Assembly: GCA_002469605.1 (NCBI GenBank) | Contig: DKMV01000272.1 | Coordinates: 411-23,652 of the forward strand | DNA length: 23,242 nt | Direction of reading: 5' to 3' | DNA from: Leclercia sp. UBA7405 | GTDB lineage: Bacteria > Pseudomonadota > Gammaproteobacteria > Enterobacterales > Enterobacteriaceae | In this document: piece by piece, positions 1 to 8,719 of the stretch | Layout of the letters: each line of letters opens with the position of its first letter | How positions within the stretch are numbered: position 1 is the first letter of the stretch | Made by a program: the position numbers and the translations under genes | The notes under the pieces: model-generated | Told to the model about the DNA's origin: nothing | Databases searched by the model: none | The model's input: the letters and a program-made list of their open reading frames with translations, nothing else

Positions 1-233
1 ATCATATTTTCAATTTGCGACATCTGGGTCTCTTCATTGCCGTTCGCAGATTGAACAAACACTTTTGCACCCAATGCTTCTGCTTTATTGACAAAAATAT
101 CGCGATCTTTTTGCCAGCGTTCCAGACGGAGATCGTCAATGGCCATTCCGATTTTGACTTCTTTAGCATGGCTCGCGGCGCTGGCCAGCAGCAGCGACGC
201 ACAGAGGGTGAGGCACAGATTCTTTATCTTCAT
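1..233 (-). CDS. xylF: D-xylose ABC transporter periplasmic binding protein XylF (N-terminal part)
   Basis: This is the first 77 codons of the xylose-binding protein that delivers D-xylose to the XylG/XylH ABC importer. The rest lies beyond the left edge. The reading begins MKIKNLCLTLCASLLL, a Sec signal peptide with predicted cleavage after SHA at residue 23. The mature part starts KEVKIGMAIDDLRLERWQKD and continues with FVQSANGNEETQMSQ, nearly identical to E. coli XylF as I recall it and typical of periplasmic binding protein family 1. The start at 233 is preceded by a modest AAGG ribosome site. It diverges from xylA and should share its XylR/CRP control region. The identification is firm; only the truncation limits it. 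Confidence 0.95.
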   Translation of the reverse strand, partial: MKIKNLCLTLCASLLLASAASHAKEVKIGMAIDDLRLERWQKDRDIFVNKAEALGAKVFVQSANGNEETQMSQIENM

Positions 234-381
234 AATTTTATAGCCTTTTTTGTAGGGTAGTGATGCTGAGATAAAAGAGACCTTCACTGCAGGAGACGCA
301 ACAAATTCTTAACGGGGAAAGGCTGGCTGGCAATTACAGATTTTTATCTTCTCGTTACGATATTTGGTTTATTTCTGAATT

Positions 382-397
382 TATGACCGCGATCGAA
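382..397. promoter_or_regulatory. Candidate CRP binding site
   Basis: TATGA-N6-TCGAA, flanked by A/T runs on both sides, matches the CRP pattern TGTGA-N6-TCACA at 7 of 10 core positions with correct spacing. It lies roughly midway between the divergent xylF and xylA starts, where E. coli has its shared CRP site. Assigned by pattern and position only. Confidence 0.45.
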
Positions 398-460
398 TTT
401 TAAAATACGTAAGCTACTAATTACACATCGATTCGGAATTAATGCCGAAGAATTAGTTTG

Positions 461-491
461 CGTGCGCATTAATTTTGCGAGCCAGCGCACG
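461..491. repeat. Inverted repeat in xylF/xylA spacer
   Basis: CGTGCGC at 461-467 is repeated as its reverse complement GCGCACG at 485-491, with a 17-base A/T-rich spacer. It is a GC-rich inverted repeat inside an A+T-rich regulatory region, upstream of the GAAAT repeats. It could form a hairpin in the xylA leader or be a protein site. No role is assigned. Confidence 0.5.
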
Positions 492-605
492 TTTGTGCAT
501 TCTCTCAATAGCAGTGTGAAATAACGTAATTGAGCAACCGGAAATGTCTATTCACTATTACTCCAGTATCGATTTCTCGCCGCATCCCTGATTATGGAGC
601 TCAAT

Positions 606-1928
606 ATGCAAGCTTATTTCGACCAACTCGAACGCGTTCGTTACGAAGGCCCTAAATCTGCTAATCCTTTAGCATTTCGTCACTACAATCCGGATGAGCT
701 GGTACTGGGTAAGCGCATGGAAGACCACCTGCGTTTTGCCGCCTGCTACTGGCACACCTTCTGCTGGAACGGGGCGGACATGTTTGGGGTCGGCTCTTTC
801 GATCGCCCGTGGCAGCAGCCCGGCGACGCGCTGGAGCTGGCGAAGCGCAAGGCCGACGTCGCCTTTGAGTTCTTCCACAAGCTGAACGTGCCCTATTACT
901 GCTTCCACGATGTGGACGTCTCTCCTGAAGGCGCCTCGCTGAAAGAGTACCTGAACAACTTTGCGGCAATGACCGACGTGCTGGCCGAAAAACAGCAGCA
1001 GAGCGGCGTTAAGCTGCTGTGGGGCACCGCCAACTGCTTTACCCATCCGCGCTACGGCGCCGGTGCCGCCACCAACCCGGATCCTGAAGTATTCAGCTGG
1101 GCGGCCACTCAGGTGGTGACCGCCATGAACGCCACCCACAAGCTGGGCGGTGAAAACTATGTGCTGTGGGGCGGGCGCGAGGGTTACGAAACCCTGCTGA
1201 ACACCGATCTGCGCCAGGAGCGCGAGCAGATTGGCCGCTTTATGCAGATGGTGGTGGATCACAAACACAAAATCGGCTTCCGCGGGACGCTGCTGATCGA
1301 ACCGAAACCGCAGGAGCCCACTAAGCATCAGTACGACTACGACGTCGCCACGGTTTACGGCTTCCTGAAGCAGTTCGGCCTGGAAAAAGAGATCAAGGTG
1401 AATATCGAGGCTAACCACGCCACCCTGGCGGGCCACTCGTTCCACCATGAAATTGCCTGCGCGATTGCGCTGGGCATCTTTGGTTCCGTCGATGCCAACC
1501 GCGGCGACCCGCAGCTCGGCTGGGATTCCGACCAGTTCCCGGTGAGCGTGGAAGAGAATGCCCTGGTGATGTATGAGATCCTCAAAGCGGGCGGTTTCAC
1601 CACCGGCGGCCTCAACTTTGACGCCAAGGTACGCCGTCAGAGCACCGATAAATACGATCTCTTCTATGGCCATATTGGGGCGATGGATACCATGGCGCTC
1701 TCCCTGAAGGTAGCTGCCCGTATGATCGAAGACGGCGAGCTGGATAAGCGCGTCGCTAAACGCTACGGCGGCTGGAACAGTGAGCTGGGCCAGCAAATTT
1801 TGAAAGGCCAGTTATCCCTGACGGATGTGGCGAAGTACGCTGAGCAGCATAACCTGGCGCCGCAGCATCAGAGCGGCCATCAGGAGCTGCTGGAGAACCT
1901 GGTTAATCACTACCTGTTCGATAAGTAA
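606..1928 (+). CDS. xylA: Xylose isomerase XylA
   Basis: Cytoplasmic isomerase that converts D-xylose to D-xylulose, the first step of xylose use; XylB then phosphorylates the product. The 440-residue product has the same length as E. coli XylA and aligns throughout. The catalytic His101 and Asp104 are visible in [12 protein letters not shown]. Metal-binding segments include [35 protein letters not shown], and [17 protein letters not shown], followed by [13 protein letters not shown]. An in-frame ATG lies 12 bases upstream at 594. I chose the ATG at 606 because GGAG at 596-599 sits 6 bases before it, whereas the upstream ATG overlaps that ribosome site. It forms an operon with xylB, 63 bases downstream, and expression is expected to depend on XylR plus xylose and on CRP. 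Confidence 0.97.
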   Translation: MQAYFDQLERVRYEGPKSANPLAFRHYNPDELVLGKRMEDHLRFAACYWHTFCWNGADMFGVGSFDRPWQQPGDALELAKRKADVAFEFFHKLNVPYYCFHDVDVSPEGASLKEYLNNFAAMTDVLAEKQQQSGVKLLWGTANCFTHPRYGAGAATNPDPEVFSWAATQVVTAMNATHKLGGENYVLWGGREGYETLLNTDLRQEREQIGRFMQMVVDHKHKIGFRGTLLIEPKPQEPTKHQYDYDVATVYGFLKQFGLEKEIKVNIEANHATLAGHSFHHEIACAIALGIFGSVDANRGDPQLGWDSDQFPVSVEENALVMYEILKAGGFTTGGLNFDAKVRRQSTDKYDLFYGHIGAMDTMALSLKVAARMIEDGELDKRVAKRYGGWNSELGQQILKGQLSLTDVAKYAEQHNLAPQHQSGHQELLENLVNHYLFDK

Positions 1929-1943
1929 TCGCCTCGTCCGCAA

Positions 1944-1968
1944 GCCCGGCCGCACTCTGCCGCCGGGC
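1944..1968 (+). repeat. GC-rich stem-loop between xylA and xylB
   Basis: GCCCGGC at 1944-1950 pairs with GCCGGGC at 1962-1968 across an 11-base loop. No T-run follows, so it does not look like a full intrinsic terminator. Hairpins of this kind between operon genes can protect the upstream message from 3' decay or reduce read-through, which would give more xylA than xylB product. The structure is seen; the role is inferred. Confidence 0.55.
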
Positions 1969-1991
1969 CATTTCGTTAAGGAGTCATCGCT

Positions 1992-3446
1992 ATGTATATC
2001 GGGATCGATCTGGGCACATCGGGCGTAAAAGCTATTCTGTTAAGCCCCCAGGGCGAGGTGCTGGCCGCGCATACCGAAAAGCTGGAGGTCTCGCGCCCGC
2101 ATCCGCTGTGGTCTGAACAGGATCCCGAACAGTGGTGGCTGGCGACGGATCGCGCCATGAAGGCGCTTGGCGAGCAGCATAGCCTGCATGAAGTAAAAGC
2201 CCTGGGCATTGCCGGGCAGATGCACGGCGCTACGCTGCTGGATAAACACCAGCGGGTGCTGCGCCCGGCCATCCTGTGGAACGACGGCCGCTGCGCTGAA
2301 GAGTGCGCCCTCCTTGAAGCGCAGGTGCCGGACTCGCGGGAGATCACCGGCAACCTGATGATGCCGGGGTTCACCGCACCAAAACTGCTGTGGGTGCAGC
2401 GCCATGAGCCTGAGATTTTCAGCCAGGTGGCAAAGGTGCTGCTTCCTAAAGATTATCTGCGTCTGCGCATGACCGGCGACTTCGCCAGTGATATGTCAGA
2501 TGCGGCGGGTACCATGTGGCTTGACGTTGCAAAACGCGACTGGAGCGACGTGATGCTCGATGCCTGCCAGCTCTCCCGGGAGCAGATGCCCGCCCTGTAT
2601 GAAGGCAGTGAGATTACCGGTGCGCTTACGCCGTCGATGGCGCAGGCCTGGAAGATGCCCGCCGTGCAGGTGGTGGCGGGGGGCGGGGACAACGCCGCAG
2701 GCGCGGTCGGGGTCGGAATGGCCGATGCCGGGCAGGCGATGCTATCGCTCGGCACCTCCGGCGTCTATTTTGCGGTGAGCGACGGGTATCGCAGCGATCC
2801 CGAGAAGGCGGTACACAGTTTTTGTCATGCCCTGCCGGGCAAGTGGCACCTGATGTCGGTGATGCTCAGCGCTGCCTCCTGTCTGGACTGGGCGGCGAAG
2901 CTTACCGGCCTGGGGAGCGTGCCCGCGCTTATCGATGCGGCGCAGCAGGCGGATGACAATGCCGGTACTCTCTGGTTCCTGCCATACCTTTCCGGGGAGC
3001 GTACCCCGCACAACAACCCGCAGGCGAAGGGGGTCTTCTTCGGTTTAACCCATCAACACGGGCCGGCGGAGCTGGCGCGCGCGGTGCTTGAAGGGGTGGG
3101 ATACGCGCTGGCAGAGGGTATGGACGTGGTGCACGCGTGCGGCCTGAAACCGTCCAGCATTACCCTTATCGGGGGTGGCGCACGTAGCGCATACTGGCGC
3201 CAGATGTTAGCTGATATCTGTGGCCATCCGCTGGATTACCGCACCGGCGGAGACGTGGGCCCGGCGCTGGGCGCTGCCCGGCTGGCGCAGATTGCGGACA
3301 ATCCAGATACTCCCCTGTCGCAGCTGTTGCCGCAGCTTGCCCTTGAGCAACAGCATATGCCAGACCCTGCGCGTCATGCCCGCTATACCGGGCAGCGCGA
3401 GGTATTCCGCAAAATTTATCAGCAACTGCTGCCGCTGATGTCCTGA
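1992..3446 (+). CDS. xylB: Xylulokinase XylB
   Basis: ATP-dependent kinase that turns D-xylulose into D-xylulose 5-phosphate, feeding the pentose-phosphate pathway. The 484 residues equal the E. coli length and align end to end. FGGY-kinase features are visible: the N-terminal phosphate loop IGIDLGTSGVKA with the conserved Asp6; AGQMHGATLLD near residue 78; GGGDNAAGAVGVGM around residue 233, carrying the catalytic Asp; SLGTSGVYFAV; and the C-terminal adenosine motif TLIGGGARSAYWRQMLADI. An AAGGAG ribosome site at 1978-1983 precedes the ATG by 8 bases. It is the second gene of the xylAB operon and ends just before a bidirectional terminator shared with wecH. Confidence 0.97.
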   Translation: MYIGIDLGTSGVKAILLSPQGEVLAAHTEKLEVSRPHPLWSEQDPEQWWLATDRAMKALGEQHSLHEVKALGIAGQMHGATLLDKHQRVLRPAILWNDGRCAEECALLEAQVPDSREITGNLMMPGFTAPKLLWVQRHEPEIFSQVAKVLLPKDYLRLRMTGDFASDMSDAAGTMWLDVAKRDWSDVMLDACQLSREQMPALYEGSEITGALTPSMAQAWKMPAVQVVAGGGDNAAGAVGVGMADAGQAMLSLGTSGVYFAVSDGYRSDPEKAVHSFCHALPGKWHLMSVMLSAASCLDWAAKLTGLGSVPALIDAAQQADDNAGTLWFLPYLSGERTPHNNPQAKGVFFGLTHQHGPAELARAVLEGVGYALAEGMDVVHACGLKPSSITLIGGGARSAYWRQMLADICGHPLDYRTGGDVGPALGAARLAQIADNPDTPLSQLLPQLALEQQHMPDPARHARYTGQREVFRKIYQQLLPLMS

Positions 3447-3450
3447 AAAC

Positions 3451-3475
3451 AGTGCCGGGCCAGCAGCCCGGCACT
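3451..3475. terminator. Bidirectional terminator between xylB and wecH
   Basis: AGTGCCGGGC at 3451-3460 and GCCCGGCACT at 3466-3475 form a perfect 10-bp stem with a CAGCA loop. A short TTTC follows on the plus strand and TGTTTT on the minus strand. It sits between the convergent ends of xylB and wecH, so it probably stops both transcripts. The T-runs are short. Confidence 0.75.
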
Positions 3476-3476
3476 T

Positions 3477-4472
3477 TCAACTCACAAACCGACGGCTATC
3501 CAGGCGCTGCACCAGCATCGACAGCAGCAAGCTCACCGCTATCGTGACGGTGAAAATCCACAGAATATCCAGTAGCGGCCAGCTCTTCAGCTCTATGCCC
3601 CGGGTGCGCAGGGCGTGGATCACCAGCGCGTGAAAGCCGTAGATCGCCAGCGAGTGGCGGGAGATCAACCCCAGCCCCGGCAGCGGACGGTTATTCAGAG
3701 TGTTCTTTGCCAGTACCAGCAGCGAGGCGGCGGCAATAAACACCATTGGCCCGCAGTAAAGATACCAGGTGTCGGCAAAGGCGTCGCGCCACTGCATTTC
3801 ATATAGAGTACCGCGCGAAATAATAAAGACGGCGGCAATAAACAGGGCGGCACACAGCCCGGTAAGCCACGGCTTTTGCGTATCCATCATACCGATCGCC
3901 CGTCCCAGCATGCCGTACAGCACGTAGTAAAAGGTGTCGCCGTTAATATAGAGATTGATCGGCAGCCATTCGAAGCCGCCAATCTTTTGCGACACCGTAT
4001 TCGGGTTCGCCACTACTCCCACAACCACCATCAGCGCCAGCAACATCTTGCCGCTGACGTTTTTTACCTGGATCAGGGGCGACATCAGGTAGATAACGAT
4101 AATCGCGAAGAAGAACCACAGATGATAGAAAACCGGCTTTTGCAGCAGGTTTTTCAGTGATAGCTCGCTGTTAATCGAGGTAAACAGCGAGATGTACAGA
4201 AAGGCCACGCCGCTATAAAAGAGCAGGCAGAGGGCAATGCGCAAAAAATGGCGCGGGCGGGCGCTGCGCTCGCCAAAAAAGAGATAGCCCGAGATCATAA
4301 AAAACAGGGGAACGCTGACGCGGGAGGCGGAGTTCAGAATATTGGCGATGTCCCAGTTAACCAGGCTGACGCTGTGCACATTGGTAATGTACCCGCTGGT
4401 GGTATGGATCATCACTACCATTAAGCAGGCGATCCCTCGCAGATTATCAATCCAGCTAATTTTTTCCTGCAT
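3477..4472 (-). CDS. wecH: O-acetyltransferase WecH (acyltransferase 3 family)
   Basis: Inner-membrane acyltransferase which in E. coli O-acetylates N-acetylglucosamine residues of enterobacterial common antigen. The 331 residues from the chosen start match E. coli WecH in length and sequence. It opens [25 protein letters not shown], containing the family's conserved Asp-Arg-Gly and membrane His. Further recognisable stretches are [40 protein letters not shown] and [23 protein letters not shown], and there are about ten hydrophobic segments. A longer open frame starts at 4556, but the ATG at 4472 has a GAGGGAAGG ribosome site directly upstream and reproduces the family N-terminus. K-12 has yiaB and yiaA between xylB and this gene; here they are missing. 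It diverges from ysaB. Confidence 0.93.
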   Translation of the reverse strand: MQEKISWIDNLRGIACLMVVMIHTTSGYITNVHSVSLVNWDIANILNSASRVSVPLFFMISGYLFFGERSARPRHFLRIALCLLFYSGVAFLYISLFTSINSELSLKNLLQKPVFYHLWFFFAIIVIYLMSPLIQVKNVSGKMLLALMVVVGVVANPNTVSQKIGGFEWLPINLYINGDTFYYVLYGMLGRAIGMMDTQKPWLTGLCAALFIAAVFIISRGTLYEMQWRDAFADTWYLYCGPMVFIAAASLLVLAKNTLNNRPLPGLGLISRHSLAIYGFHALVIHALRTRGIELKSWPLLDILWIFTVTIAVSLLLSMLVQRLDSRRFVS

Positions 4473-4655
4473 CCTTCCCTCAATGTCCTGATTAAAAACG
4501 GTCTGACCGTCCATCTTTCCCAGTCTCTCACTGGATAAATCCGAGTTTCTACGCACGAGTTTGCGCAGATGCGGCGAGATTCGCAGAATACTGCGCCATA
4601 TCCTATAAATCTTAGAGCGTAAAAATAACAGCCAAAGGCCGGGGCGGTAATAAAT

Positions 4656-4958
4656 ATGACAACGCGCGCACTATTACTTTTATTATCTGCCCTGCTCGCA
4701 GGCTGTGGTTCGCAGGAGACGGCGCCAAAACAAAAAGCGCAAAGCAGCAGGGTGAGCCCGGCGCGATCCCTGGATATGGAGCAACTGTGCAAAGGCGAAG
4801 CGGCCCATAAATACAATACCGGCACGCAGGCCATTGATGTCACCGGCTTTGAGCAATTCCAGGGAAGTTATGAGCTGCGTGGCTTTACTGCACGCAATGA
4901 AAGCTTTGTCTGCTCTTTTGACCCAGAGGGCCATTTTTTACACCTTTCTATGCGCTGA
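4656..4958 (+). CDS. ysaB: Small lipoprotein YsaB
   Basis: A 100-residue predicted lipoprotein of unknown function. The N-terminus [20 protein letters not shown] is a lipoprotein signal with lipobox LAGC and lipidated Cys17. Ser at mature position 3 and no Asp at position 2 suggest the outer membrane. The C-terminal half ([46 protein letters not shown]) closely matches E. coli YsaB (99 residues), while the segment after the signal is divergent. The ribosome site is weak (GGGGCGG). It lies 159 bases upstream of glyQ on the same strand, as in E. coli. No enzyme motif is visible. Confidence 0.88.
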   Translation: MTTRALLLLLSALLAGCGSQETAPKQKAQSSRVSPARSLDMEQLCKGEAAHKYNTGTQAIDVTGFEQFQGSYELRGFTARNESFVCSFDPEGHFLHLSMR

Positions 4959-5045
4959 TCCCCCAGTAGTTGGCTTGTCAGGCGACGTTCCGCCGTTTTC
5001 AGATCCGCTAATTTCCCAATTTTCCTTAAACATCCCCGTTTCGTA

Positions 5046-5074
5046 CTGTATATCTTGCATCCGACGGGTATACT
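5046..5074 (+). promoter_or_regulatory. Candidate glyQS promoter
   Basis: TATACT at 5069-5074 is a good -10 element. The best -35 at normal spacing is weak (around 5046-5051). It is 44 bases ahead of the glyQ start, in the 159-base ysaB-glyQ gap. Read-through from ysaB may also contribute. Confidence 0.4.
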
Positions 5075-5117
5075 GATCCCTTCCATTTAAAACCACACGT
5101 ATCCAGCACGAAATACT

Positions 5118-6029
5118 ATGCAAAAGTTTGATACCAAGACCTTCCAGGGCCTGATCCTGACGTTACAGGATTACTGGGCTCGTCAGGGCTGCACCATTGT
5201 CCAACCACTGGACATGGAAGTTGGCGCCGGCACTTCACACCCAATGACCAGCCTGCGCGCGCTGGGTCCGGAGCCAATGGCGACGGCGTATGTGCAGCCT
5301 TCCCGCCGTCCAACCGACGGCCGCTATGGCGAAAACCCGAACCGTCTGCAGCACTACTATCAGTTCCAGGTGGTGATTAAGCCCTCTCCGGACAACATTC
5401 AGGAGCTGTATCTCGGGTCACTGAAAGAGCTGGGTATGGATCCGACCATTCACGACATTCGCTTCGTGGAAGATAACTGGGAAAACCCGACGCTGGGTGC
5501 CTGGGGTCTGGGCTGGGAAGTGTGGCTGAACGGTATGGAAGTGACGCAGTTCACCTACTTCCAGCAGGTTGGCGGCCTGGAGTGCAAGCCGATCACCGGG
5601 GAAATCACCTACGGTCTGGAACGTCTGGCGATGTACATTCAGGGCGTAGACAGCGTTTATGACCTGGTCTGGAGCGACGGCCCGCTGGGTAAAACCACCT
5701 ACGGCGACGTGTTCCATCAGAACGAAGTGGAGCAATCCACCTATAACTTCGAATACGCGGACGTGGATTTCCTGTTCACCTGCTTCGAGCAGTATGAGAA
5801 AGAAGCCCAGCAGCTGCTGGCGCTGGAGACTCCGCTGCCGCTGCCTGCCTACGAGCGTATTCTGAAGGCCGCCCACAGCTTCAACCTGCTGGACGCCCGT
5901 AAAGCTATCTCTGTGACTGAACGTCAGCGCTACATTCTGCGTATTCGTACCCTGACCAAAGCCGTAGCAGAAGCTTACTATGCGTCCCGTGAAGCCCTTG
6001 GCTTCCCGATGTGCAACCGAAACAAATAA
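5118..6029 (+). CDS. glyQ: Glycyl-tRNA synthetase alpha subunit GlyQ
   Basis: Alpha subunit of the bacterial alpha2-beta2 glycyl-tRNA synthetase, a cytoplasmic class II enzyme that charges tRNA-Gly. The alpha chain carries the catalytic core. The 303 residues equal the E. coli length. Conserved parts include [14 protein letters not shown] at the N-terminus, [20 protein letters not shown], the class II region [40 protein letters not shown], and [20 protein letters not shown]. The start at ATG 5118 gives the canonical [12 protein letters not shown]. glyS begins 9 bases after the stop, so the two subunits are co-transcribed and probably made in equal amounts. Confidence 0.98.
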   Translation: MQKFDTKTFQGLILTLQDYWARQGCTIVQPLDMEVGAGTSHPMTSLRALGPEPMATAYVQPSRRPTDGRYGENPNRLQHYYQFQVVIKPSPDNIQELYLGSLKELGMDPTIHDIRFVEDNWENPTLGAWGLGWEVWLNGMEVTQFTYFQQVGGLECKPITGEITYGLERLAMYIQGVDSVYDLVWSDGPLGKTTYGDVFHQNEVEQSTYNFEYADVDFLFTCFEQYEKEAQQLLALETPLPLPAYERILKAAHSFNLLDARKAISVTERQRYILRIRTLTKAVAEAYYASREALGFPMCNRNK

Positions 6030-6038
6030 GAGGCGGCC

Positions 6039-8111
6039 ATGTCTGAGAAAACTTTCCTGGTGGAAATTGGCACCGAAGAGCTGCCACCAAAAGCCCTGCG
6101 CAGCTTGGCTGAATCTTTCGCTGCGAACGTCACCGCCGAGCTGGATAACGCTGGCCTGGCGCACGGTAAAATTGAGTGGTTTGCCGCACCGCGCCGTCTG
6201 GCGCTGAAAGTAGCAAACCTGGCGGCGGCTCAGCCGGATCGCGAAGTCGAAAAACGCGGCCCGGCCATTGCCCAGGCGTTCGACGCCGAAGGCAAACCGA
6301 GCAAAGCGGCAGAAGGCTGGGCGCGCGGTTGCGGTATCACCGTTGACCAGGCCGAGCGTCTGACCACCGATAAAGGCGAGTGGCTGCTGTATCGCGCGCA
6401 CGTAAAAGGCGAAAGCGCAGAAGCGCTGCTGCCGAATATGATCGCCACCTCGCTGGCTAAGCTGCCGATTCCTAAACTGATGCGCTGGGGCGACTCCGAC
6501 GTGCACTTTGTGCGTCCGGTTCACACCGTGACCCTGCTGCTGGGCGATAGCGTTATTCCGGCCACCATTCTGGGTATTCAGTCCGATCGCGTGATTCGCG
6601 GCCATCGCTTTATGGGTGAGCCGGAATTCACCATCGACAATGCCGATCAGTATCCGCAGATCCTGCTGGAGCGCGGCAAAGTGATTGCCGACTATGAGCA
6701 GCGTAAAGCCAAAATTAAAGCTGATGCAGAAGAAGCGGCACGTCAGATTGGCGGCATCGCCGATCTGAGCGAAAGCCTGCTGGAAGAGGTGACCTCTCTG
6801 GTTGAATGGCCGGTTGTGCTGACGGCGAAATTCGAAGAGAAGTTCCTCGCCGTGCCGGCAGAAGCGCTGGTACACACCATGAAGGGTGACCAGAAGTACT
6901 TCCCGGTATACGCCACCGACGGCAAACTGCTGCCGAACTTTATTTTTGTGGCCAACATCGAATCGAAAGATCCGGTGCAGATTATCTCCGGTAACGAAAA
7001 AGTGGTTCGCCCACGCCTGGCGGATGCGGAGTTCTTCTTTAAGACCGACCGTAAAAAGCGTCTGGAAGACCACCTGCCGCGCCTGCAGACCGTACTGTTC
7101 CAGCAGCAGCTGGGTACCCTGCGCGACAAAACGGACCGTATCGCAGAGCTCTCCGGCTGGATCGCCCGTGAAATCGGTGCCGACGTTAACCACGCCACCC
7201 GCGCCGGCCTGCTCTCCAAGTGCGACCTGATGACCAACATGGTGTTCGAATTTACCGACACCCAGGGCGTAATGGGCATGCACTACGCGCGTCACGATGG
7301 CGAAGCGGAAGACGTGGCCGTGGCGTTGAACGAGCAGTATCAGCCGCGCTTTGCCGGTGACGATCTGCCTTCCAACCCGGTGGCCTGTGCCGTGGCGATC
7401 GCCGATAAGATGGATACCCTGGCGGGCATCTTCGGTATCGGCCAGCATCCGAAAGGGGACAAAGACCCGTTTGCGCTGCGTCGCGCTGCGCTGGGCGTGC
7501 TGCGCATTATCGTTGAAAAGAACCTGAATCTGGATCTGCAAACGCTGACCGAAGAAGCGGTGCGTCTGTATGGCGACAAGCTGACCAACGCCAATGTGGT
7601 GGATGACGTTATCGACTTTATGCTGGGCCGTTTCCGCGCCTGGTATCAGGACGAAGGCTATACCGTCGACACCATTCAGGCGGTGCTGGCGCGTCGTCCG
7701 ACCCGTCCGGCCGATTTCGATGCCCGTATGAAGGCGGTGTCCCACTTCCGTACCCTGGAAGCGGCATCAGCGCTGGCTGCGGCCAACAAACGCGTATCTA
7801 ACATCCTGGCGAAGTCCGACGAAACGCTGAACGAGCGCGTGAACGCTGCGTCCCTGAGAGAGCCGGAAGAGATCGCCCTGGCGATGCAGGTTGTGGTGCT
7901 GCGCGATAAGCTGGAGCCGCTGTTCGTGGAAGGCCGCTACCAGGAAGCGCTGACCGAACTGGCCGAGCTGCGTGAAGTGATCGACGCCTTCTTCGAGAAA
8001 GTGATGGTAAACGTAGAAGATGACGAGCTGCGTATTAACCGTCTCTCCATGCTCGAAAAACTGCGCGAGCTGTTCCTGCGCGTGGCGGATATTTCGCTGC
8101 TGCAGCAGTAA
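6039..8111 (+). CDS. glyS: Glycyl-tRNA synthetase beta subunit GlyS
   Basis: Beta subunit of the tetrameric glycyl-tRNA synthetase, needed for tRNA-Gly recognition. The 690 residues compare with 689 in E. coli. The N-terminus [20 protein letters not shown] is the family signature. The central region contains an HD-like segment ([28 protein letters not shown]), then [25 protein letters not shown] and [16 protein letters not shown]. The C-terminal part, from about residue 580, is the DALR anticodon-binding domain, ending [25 protein letters not shown]. An AGAGG ribosome site lies in the short gap after glyQ. A strong terminator follows the stop codon by about 15 bases. Confidence 0.98.
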   Translation: MSEKTFLVEIGTEELPPKALRSLAESFAANVTAELDNAGLAHGKIEWFAAPRRLALKVANLAAAQPDREVEKRGPAIAQAFDAEGKPSKAAEGWARGCGITVDQAERLTTDKGEWLLYRAHVKGESAEALLPNMIATSLAKLPIPKLMRWGDSDVHFVRPVHTVTLLLGDSVIPATILGIQSDRVIRGHRFMGEPEFTIDNADQYPQILLERGKVIADYEQRKAKIKADAEEAARQIGGIADLSESLLEEVTSLVEWPVVLTAKFEEKFLAVPAEALVHTMKGDQKYFPVYATDGKLLPNFIFVANIESKDPVQIISGNEKVVRPRLADAEFFFKTDRKKRLEDHLPRLQTVLFQQQLGTLRDKTDRIAELSGWIAREIGADVNHATRAGLLSKCDLMTNMVFEFTDTQGVMGMHYARHDGEAEDVAVALNEQYQPRFAGDDLPSNPVACAVAIADKMDTLAGIFGIGQHPKGDKDPFALRRAALGVLRIIVEKNLNLDLQTLTEEAVRLYGDKLTNANVVDDVIDFMLGRFRAWYQDEGYTVDTIQAVLARRPTRPADFDARMKAVSHFRTLEAASALAAANKRVSNILAKSDETLNERVNAASLREPEEIALAMQVVVLRDKLEPLFVEGRYQEALTELAELREVIDAFFEKVMVNVEDDELRINRLSMLEKLRELFLRVADISLLQQ

Positions 8112-8124
8112 GGCACGCAACGTG

Positions 8125-8151
8125 AAAAAACCCGCTTCGGCGGGTTTTTTG
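8125..8151 (+). terminator. Terminator of the glyQS operon
   Basis: A six-A run, then CCCGC-TTCG-GCGGG (8131-8144) with an extra-stable TTCG tetraloop, then TTTTTTG and more T. This is a textbook intrinsic terminator, 13 bases after the glyS stop. Confidence 0.95.
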
Positions 8152-8311
8152 TTTTTAGCGTTAGCCAGTCGCCATGACACCTTTATCAGTTATTAGCCAG
8201 CACGATCCTCGCAAAATCACCGCCACGGAAAACCATCATTTATCACAAAAATCACAGCGGCACCCCAGTCCGGCACCCATTCGCCGAAGCGTTTCCGGAA
8301 GGCCAGGGCGA

Positions 8312-8364
8312 GGCGCATGGATGCGCCGAGAGGGCGTGACCTGCATGGATGCAGGATCGCGCCC
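8312..8364. repeat. Twin-hairpin palindromic element
   Basis: Two perfect short palindromes share the same cap. GGCGCAT-GG-ATGCGCC lies at 8312-8327 and CCTGCAT-GG-ATGCAGG at 8340-8355, both with CATGGATG at the top. The second is enclosed by a further stem, GGGCG at 8332-8336 with CGCCC at 8360-8364. The layout resembles interspersed REP- or BIME-like palindromic elements. I cannot assign it to a named family from memory. Confidence 0.65.
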
Positions 8365-8445
8365 GGCAGCGAGCCCCCTTCACACGTTCACCGGTGCTAT
8401 GGCTGCAAAGTAGCAATGAACGCATAGTGAACGGAATATCCTCCT

Positions 8446-8663
8446 GAGCCGCATATTCCCCTCACCCTGGCCCTCTCCCCAAAGGGGAGAGGGAAACAGC
8501 CGCAACCACCGAGCCGCATATTCCCCTCACCCTAACCCTCTCCCCAAAGGGGAGAGGGGAAACAGCCGCAACCACCGAGCCGCATATTCCCCTCACCCTG
8601 GCCCTCTCCCCAAAGGGGAGAGGGGAAACAGCCGCAACCACCGAGCCGCATGTTCCCCTCACC
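8446..8663. repeat. 66-bp tandem repeat, about 3.3 copies, each with a long hairpin
   Basis: Units run 8446-8510 (65 bp), 8511-8576 (66 bp), 8577-8642 (66 bp) and a partial fourth, 8643-8663, that stops before the hairpin. Each unit starts GAGCCGCATATTCCCCTCAC and contains CCCTCTCCCC-AAA-GGGGAGAGGG, a 10-bp perfect stem with a three-base loop (first copy 8471-8493). Units differ only by one G and by CCTGGCCC versus CCTAACCC. The CCCTCACCCTAACCCTCTCCCC type of hairpin is widely scattered in gammaproteobacterial genomes. Here the element with its flank has been tandemly duplicated, apparently recently. Confidence 0.9.
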
Positions 8664-8689
8664 ATGAACCCATTGCTCGAAAATTAACC

Positions 8690-8719
8690 TTGAAAAAGCC
8701 AGTCAAACCCCGCTATCCT
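8690..8719 (+). promoter_or_regulatory. Candidate promoter for the ABC-F gene
   Basis: TTGAAA (8690-8695), an 18-base spacer and TATCCT (8714-8719) fit a sigma-70 promoter moderately well. It lies just past the tandem repeats and would give a leader of about 120 bases before the ABC-F start. Pattern match only. Confidence 0.35.

Larger units (their letters stand above)
234..605. promoter_or_regulatory. Divergent xylF/xylA control region
   Basis: These 372 bases hold no convincing gene. They separate the divergent xylF and xylA starts and are A+T-rich compared with the flanking genes, as expected for a regulated promoter region. In E. coli the equivalent region binds XylR (with xylose) on both sides and CRP in the middle. 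What can be seen here: a CRP-like site near 382-397; two GAAAT direct repeats at 518-522 and 541-545 (23-bp period) in front of xylA; and a GAAATAA on the minus strand near 366-372 in front of xylF. The GAAAT repeats resemble the GAAA-containing half-sites described for XylR, but I could not score them. The exact promoters were not resolved. Confidence 0.6.

Noticed and set aside
669..1796. A 375-codon open frame antisense to xylA
   Set aside because: It is a composition artefact opposite a conserved gene. There is no ribosome site and no homology that I recognise.
3447..4655. yiaA/yiaB genes expected from the K-12 order
   Set aside because: Only a terminator separates xylB from wecH, and the wecH-ysaB gap is too short and has no matching frame. 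They are absent here.
5418..7745. A 775-codon open frame on the minus strand opposite glyQ and glyS
   Set aside because: It lies antisense to two essential, fully conserved genes and crosses their junction. Its protein is low in recognisable motifs and rich in residues expected from complementing GC-biased codons. No ribosome site or family match is seen.
8174..8413. A 79-codon plus-strand frame after glyS
   Set aside because: It runs through the twin-hairpin element, has no ribosome site and is rich in Pro, Arg and Ser with no domain.
8462..8665. A 67-codon minus-strand frame with repeated peptide SPLPFGER
   Set aside because: It is a translation of the 66-bp tandem repeat, which stays in frame because 66 is a multiple of three. 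This peptide is a familiar false protein from this hairpin repeat.
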